Notes under the pieces: generated by a model
Told to the model about the DNA's origin: nothing
Databases searched by the model: none
What the model saw: only the letters and a program-made list of their open reading frames with translations
Translations under genes and position numbers: made by a program
In this document: in pieces, positions 60,579-64,000 of the stretch
Layout: each line of letters starts with the position of its first letter
How positions within the stretch are numbered: position 1 is the stretch's first letter
Source: Streptomyces sp. NBC_00582
GTDB lineage: Bacteria > Actinomycetota > Actinomycetes > Streptomycetales > Streptomycetaceae
Length of the DNA stretch: 64,000 nt
Direction of reading: 5' to 3'
Assembly (NCBI RefSeq): GCF_036345155.1
Contig: NZ_CP107772.1
Span: forward strand, 1,488,001 to 1,552,000

Positions 60579-62204
60579 TCAGGCCGTTCCCTCCTCCAGG
60601 TCCACGCGCTGGGCCGAGGGCGGGGCGTCCGTGCCGGTGACGGCGAGGGAGCCGGGGGTGGCGGAGGCGCTGTCGGGCAGCCAGCGCTGGGCGTCGGAGT
60701 GGTCGCGGACCTTCACCACGACGTCGGCGCCCGCCTCGGAGCCGGCGGTGGTCAGCGCGAGCGCGTCGTCCCAGCGGGGCAGCAACTCGCCCTGGACGGT
60801 GAAGTCGTAGCGGACGTCGTCCGCGCGGGTGTCCCCGGCGTCCACGCAGGCGCCGAGGATGACGACACCCGCGTCGGCGTGGGAGTCCACGCACAGATCG
60901 GACTGGGCCGCGCTGCGGAGCTGACCGTCCGCGCCGTACGACCACTGCTGGGTGGCGTCGGTTCCGCAGGCGGCGAGTTCCAGGGCCGCGCCGGCCTCGG
61001 CCTTGCCCCGGACGTCCAGGCAGAGGTCGGCCTCGGCGTCGCGGAGCCGGGTCCGCTGGGGTGCGGTGGGGAGCTGGACGGTACCGGGGGTCGTCGGGGA
61101 GGCGGTGGCGGCCGGGGCGTCGGGGGCGGGGACGGCACCGCTGGTGGAGGCGGCCGGGTCGGTGCCGCCGTCGTCCGCCCACATCCCGGCGGCGAGGAGG
61201 GTGGTCAGCAGTCCCGCCGAGGCGAGACCCACACCGGTGAACAGGGCGCGCGGGGACCGTGTTCCGTCGGCCGCGCGGCGGCGCGGCGAGGGGATGCGCG
61301 AGAGGAGCCCGCCGCCGCGGGGACCGCCGCCCCGGTGCCGGGCGGAGCCCCTGAGCCGCACGGGCTGCTGGGCGCGGCCGGGGCGCGAGTCGTGATAGCG
61401 GCGGGCGCCCCAGCCGAGGACGGCCTCGGCGAGCAGGACGCCGAGTCCGTCCTCGAAGTGACCGAGCTGTTCGGCGGCGGCCCGGCAGTAGCGGCATTCG
61501 TCGAGATGCCTGCGGACGTCCGGCAGCAGGTCGCCGCCCCGGCGGATGGGCACGTCGAGGAGTCGGTTGTAGAAGCGGCACTCCTTGCTCGGGGCGAGGT
61601 CCCGGTGGGCGCGGACGAGTCCCTCGCGGAGCTTGTCGCGGGCCTGTTCGTACACGCCGGTGACCATCTCGGTGTCCATGCCGAGGAGTCCGGCGGCGGC
61701 CGTGATCGGTTCGGCCTCCACCTCCACGTGCCACAGGACGCAGCGGCCGACCGCGGGCAGGCTCTGGAAGGAGCGCTCGGCGAGCACCCGGTTGTCCGGG
61801 GTCATGGACTTCGCGGCCCGCATCCCCCGGGCCCCGGCGGGCTTCGTCAGCACCGGCAGAACGCCGGATATGTTCTCGTCGGCGGCCCACAGCCGGGCCA
61901 TGTCCCGCACGGTCACCAGCAGTCGGGGGCGCAGCGCGGTGCCCGGCTCGCCCAGCTTCAGCCGGTCGAAGACCTGGTGGACGGCTGCCGCGGTGAGCAT
62001 GTTCGAGACGTTCCCGGAGGACGCGAGGCAGATCACCGCGTACTCGTGGACCGGCCGCCAGTGCCGGGCGATCAGCAGCGCCGTGGACTCGGCGACCTCG
62101 CTGTCCGTGCCGCCGCGGATCCCTGCGGCGAGGGACTCGTCGGATTCTCCGGGGCCACCGCCGGGCGGCGGGTAGAGAGGGCGAGGCGGCTGCGCGGTCG
62201 GCAC
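60579..62204 (-). CDS. Sigma-factor-like/zinc-finger protein with membrane helix and ricin-type lectin domain
   Basis: The 541-residue protein has four parts. Residues about 20-130 and 135-210 look like sigma region 2 and region 4 (the latter LPAVGRCVLWHVEVE, then AAGLLGMDTEMVTGVYEQAR). At about 235-250 a HLDECRYC (H-x3-C-x2-C) is the zinc-binding motif of ZAS anti-sigma factors. A membrane helix follows (VGLASAGLLTTLLAAGM, about 320-345), then a beta-trefoil (about 395-541; LCLDVRGKAEAG, ATQQWSYG, LCVDSHADAG). It resembles a sigma/anti-sigma pair in one chain with an extracellular carbohydrate sensor. GTG start. Confidence 0.72.
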   Translation of the reverse strand: MPTAQPPRPLYPPPGGGPGESDESLAAGIRGGTDSEVAESTALLIARHWRPVHEYAVICLASSGNVSNMLTAAAVHQVFDRLKLGEPGTALRPRLLVTVRDMARLWAADENISGVLPVLTKPAGARGMRAAKSMTPDNRVLAERSFQSLPAVGRCVLWHVEVEAEPITAAAGLLGMDTEMVTGVYEQARDKLREGLVRAHRDLAPSKECRFYNRLLDVPIRRGGDLLPDVRRHLDECRYCRAAAEQLGHFEDGLGVLLAEAVLGWGARRYHDSRPGRAQQPVRLRGSARHRGGGPRGGGLLSRIPSPRRRAADGTRSPRALFTGVGLASAGLLTTLLAAGMWADDGGTDPAASTSGAVPAPDAPAATASPTTPGTVQLPTAPQRTRLRDAEADLCLDVRGKAEAGAALELAACGTDATQQWSYGADGQLRSAAQSDLCVDSHADAGVVILGACVDAGDTRADDVRYDFTVQGELLPRWDDALALTTAGSEAGADVVVKVRDHSDAQRWLPDSASATPGSLAVTGTDAPPSAQRVDLEEGTA

Positions 62205-62627
62205 TGAGCGGTTCCTTTGGTACGTACCTGTTGGTGCGACGGGGAGCGTGTGCTCGCACCACGGGCGTCACACAGGGACCCGGCCGTCACCCCCCGCTCG
62301 GAAGGTTCACCATTGCACAACTAAGTCGCGCGCAACAAGGCGCGAGGACAACCTGCCCCTTGTTGAAAGGAAGTCGACAACAAGGGCGGCCGAATGCCCC
62401 CCGGTACGCCCTTCGTCCGTTCTTGCGCCCCGTGTGAAAGAGACGCACGCGCGGGGGTGTCGCGCACCTTCCCGAGGGGGGCGGCGCGTAGTGGACTGGA
62501 CCCCGGCCACTTCCTCGGAGGCCCCGCGCAGGACGGCGGCTCTCCTGCGCGCCACGGCCGCCGGCCCTGTTCCTCCCGCCCTGGGCCGGCGGCCCCAACC
62601 ATGCCCGGGGACAAGCCGGGACGTCGG
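62205..62627. other. Intergenic region with clustered CAACAAGG sites
   Basis: This stretch of 423 bp contains cccttgttg (62357-62365) facing caacaaggg (62378-62386), a perfect 9-bp inverted repeat with a 12-nt spacer, and a third copy caacaagg at 62333-62340. These sites lie 130-180 bp upstream of the sigma-like gene. No ORF with coding character. Confidence 0.5.
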
Positions 62628-63005
62628 CTATATCTGCCAGGACCGCAGCCGGTCGGCGGCCCCGTACACATCGGTCTTGCCGTCGATCAGGTCACGGGCG
62701 AGGTCGACGAGGGCGCCGTAGGGCGGGTCGATGCCGACGCCGCTGACGAACATGTAGGCCACCGCGGTCGCACAGGCGAACCGGGCGTTGGCCGAGGGCA
62801 GGGGCTTGAGCAGGGTGAGGGTGTGCAGCAGGGCCGCGGCCCGCCAGGCCGGGTCGGAGTCGACGCCGAGCCGGGGCGGGTCGACCCGGTGCCGGGCGAC
62901 GGCGGCGACCAGCGCGGAGAAGTCGTTGACGGTGGGCTGGTCCGGAAGGACCTCTTCGTGGCGCTGGAGCAGCCAGGGCACGTCGATGTGGATGACGGGT
63001 GTCAT
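62628..63005 (-). CDS. Fic/Doc-family toxin-like protein with degenerate active-site motif
   Basis: The 125-residue protein is helical, with the Fic/Doc-like core LLHTLTLLKPLPSANARFA followed by AVAYMFVSGVGIDPP. The canonical motif is HPFxDGNKRxA; here the His is Lys and N-K-R is N-A-R (KPLPSANARFA), so AMPylation or kinase activity is in doubt. It is the second gene of an antitoxin-toxin pair, with a 3-bp gap. ATG at 63005. The toxin label comes from context and fold. It may be an inactive relative. Confidence 0.7.
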   Translation of the reverse strand: MTPVIHIDVPWLLQRHEEVLPDQPTVNDFSALVAAVARHRVDPPRLGVDSDPAWRAAALLHTLTLLKPLPSANARFACATAVAYMFVSGVGIDPPYGALVDLARDLIDGKTDVYGAADRLRSWQI

Positions 63006-63008
63006 CGG

Positions 63009-63254
63009 TCAGGCGACCCGCCCCTCGCCCTTGACGGAGGGTTCGTCGTCGGGGAAGGCCGCCGCGAACTCGTCGGCGTGCGAGGCGAAGAACGTGCGGA
63101 ACGCCTCCGCCCCCTCCTGCAGCGCCCGGTGCCGCGCGATGTCGGCGGCGGCCGCCTCCCGTACGAGCGCCTTCATCGACGTACCGCGCTCCTTGGCGAT
63201 CTGCCGCAGGTCCTCCAGCTCGCGATCGCTGAACTCCACATTGAGGGCTGGCAT
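63009..63254 (-). CDS. Ribbon-helix-helix antitoxin
   Basis: The 81-residue protein opens with MPALNVEFSDRELEDLRQIA, then RGTSMKALVREAAAADI, the strand-helix-helix of MetJ/Arc-type DNA-binding proteins. A C-terminal tail (AFRTFFASHADEFAAAF) follows that would wrap the toxin. It lies just ahead of the Fic-like gene, the usual order. A long inverted repeat lies upstream. Probably autoregulatory. Confidence 0.8.
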   Translation of the reverse strand: MPALNVEFSDRELEDLRQIAKERGTSMKALVREAAAADIARHRALQEGAEAFRTFFASHADEFAAAFPDDEPSVKGEGRVA

Positions 63255-63261
63255 GCCCTCA

Positions 63262-63324
63262 CGGTACCGCCCGGGTACTTACTCGTAAATATCCCCAGGT
63301 CACGTGAGTGTCCGGGCGGTACCG
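63262..63324. promoter_or_regulatory. 13-bp inverted repeat upstream of the antitoxin gene
   Basis: cggtaccgcccgg (63262-63274) faces ccgggcggtaccg (63312-63324), perfect 13-bp arms 37 bp apart. A second palindrome, tcacgtga, sits between them. It lies between the end of the GH9 gene and the antitoxin start, so it could be an operator, a terminator loop, or both. Confidence 0.5.
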
Positions 63325-63333
63325 AAGGCGTGC

Positions 63334-64000
63334 CTACCCTTGGTCGGCGACAAAGGACGCCAGCCGGGCCAGGGCGGCGTTCCAGTTGATCGCGGTCTCG
63401 TTCGTGGACCAGGACTGGATGTCGTCGATGTAGCAGAACTGGCCCACGCACCCCTGGAGCTTGCTCTGCGCGTAGGGGTCCTGGATGCTCGAGTTCGCGC
63501 CGCCCGCGAGGGTGCCCTTCGGCGGGTCCGGGAGGGTCGGGTCGAGCTGGTGGGCGTACCAGCGGCTGTGCTGGTGGTGGGAGGCGACCTCGCCGTAGCC
63601 GGTGACGTACGACTGGTTGAGCGCGTTGCGGCCGAGGACGTAGTCCATGCTCTGGACGGCCCCGTCGCGGTACTTCGCGGCGCCGGTGAGGTCGTAGGCG
63701 GTGGCGATGACGACCGCGTTGTTGAGGACCTGGTGGCTGGAGCCCCAGTCGTAGCGGTTGCCGTCGGGTGCGTAGGGCATGCCGTACGGCTGGCCCTCGA
63801 GGGTGGCCAGGTACTTCTGCGCGCCCTTCACCACCGACGCGCGCACCGTGTCGCGGCCCGGCAGCCGGCTGGGGACGAGGGCGAGGTCGAGGCGGCCGGC
63901 GGCGGCCGTGCGGGACCAGTCGAAGCCGGTGGGGGCGAAGATGTCGGCGGTGTGGACGGGGGAGGTGAGCACCTGGTCGCGGAACTGCCGCTCGCCCGTG
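63334..64000 (-). CDS. C-terminal part of a GH9 endoglucanase (5' end outside window)
   Basis: The frame is open to the window edge ([14 protein letters not shown] at the top), so more than half is missing. What is left is the end of the (alpha/alpha)6 barrel: [60 protein letters not shown] and the catalytic Glu in [19 protein letters not shown]. These match GH9 cellulases and related glucanases. It is secreted, judging from the family. The stop at 63334 lies close to the inverted repeat. No cellulose-binding module follows in the C-terminal part. Confidence 0.88.
   Translation of the reverse strand, partial: TGERQFRDQVLTSPVHTADIFAPTGFDWSRTAAAGRLDLALVPSRLPGRDTVRASVVKGAQKYLATLEGQPYGMPYAPDGNRYDWGSSHQVLNNAVVIATAYDLTGAAKYRDGAVQSMDYVLGRNALNQSYVTGYGEVASHHQHSRWYAHQLDPTLPDPPKGTLAGGANSSIQDPYAQSKLQGCVGQFCYIDDIQSWSTNETAINWNAALARLASFVADQG

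Noticed and set aside
60699-62207. Plus-strand ORF of 502 aa
   Set aside because: Antisense to the sigma/lectin fusion, no motifs, shadow of a high-GC gene.
1-64000. tRNA or rRNA genes
   Set aside because: No cloverleaf with a TTCGANNC arm and CCA-like end or rRNA-like sequence was noticed on either strand by eye. A tRNAscan run would be needed to be sure.

Overview
The window is about 70% GC, uses GTG and TTG starts freely, and is packed with secreted hydrolases, SpoIIE-type phosphatases, mycothiol chemistry and a subtilisin-inhibitor gene. This is the profile of a Streptomyces-type actinomycete. Pseudogenes, truncated genes, two IS110-family elements and species-variable genes suggest an accessory stretch such as a chromosome arm. 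That placement is inference. I saw no rRNA, tRNA or CRISPR array.

Layout. 1-6 kb: the 3' part of a secreted alpha/beta-hydrolase, an F420/FMN-type oxidoreductase, a junction of two truncated genes, a DUF574 methyltransferase and a membrane-anchored S1 protease. 6-17 kb: a ROK regulator divergent from a Gfo/Idh/MocA dehydrogenase with paired operators, an L,D-transpeptidase, a decayed MocR gene, an SDR, the mycothiol formaldehyde-detoxification pair (mscR plus MBL hydrolase) and an ABC exporter. 17-26 kb: polysaccharide and lipid-sugar enzymes (a GH27 enzyme with CBM13, a GH5 endoglycosylceramidase-like enzyme), a GT1 glycosyltransferase, a TetR gene and a secreted beta-propeller. 25-36 kb: an OtrA/TetM-type ribosomal protection protein, XdhC, a phosphoesterase, a GT2 glycosyltransferase, a 70-bp tandem repeat array, and a dTDP-deoxysugar operon (rfbA, rfbB, rfbD, methyltransferase) without rfbC. 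36-42 kb: two divergent SpoIIE phosphatases and a second S1 protease carrying Ca-binding-like repeats.

43.2-49.4 kb holds the most interesting block. A 71-residue peptide with a short double-glycine leader and a Cys-free hydrophobic core is followed by an HlyD-like secretion protein, a C39-peptidase ABC transporter and a second ABC protein of the NHLP bacteriocin-export type. The three export genes overlap by 4 bp. No modification enzyme is present, so the simplest reading is export of an unmodified peptide.

49-64 kb: a VOC/SRPBCC protein, an MFS exporter with two palindromic operators and no adjacent repressor, a Ppx/GppA protein, a STAS protein and an SSI-type inhibitor with Lys at the predicted P1 site. 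Then come a permease fragment, two IS110 transposases, an alpha/beta-hydrolase, and a 163-bp hairpin whose arm mismatches become G.U pairs only in the minus-strand RNA. The window closes with a lactate-oxidase-family enzyme, a sigma-like/zinc-finger/membrane/lectin fusion protein, a Fic-like toxin-antitoxin pair and the C-terminal part of a GH9 cellulase.
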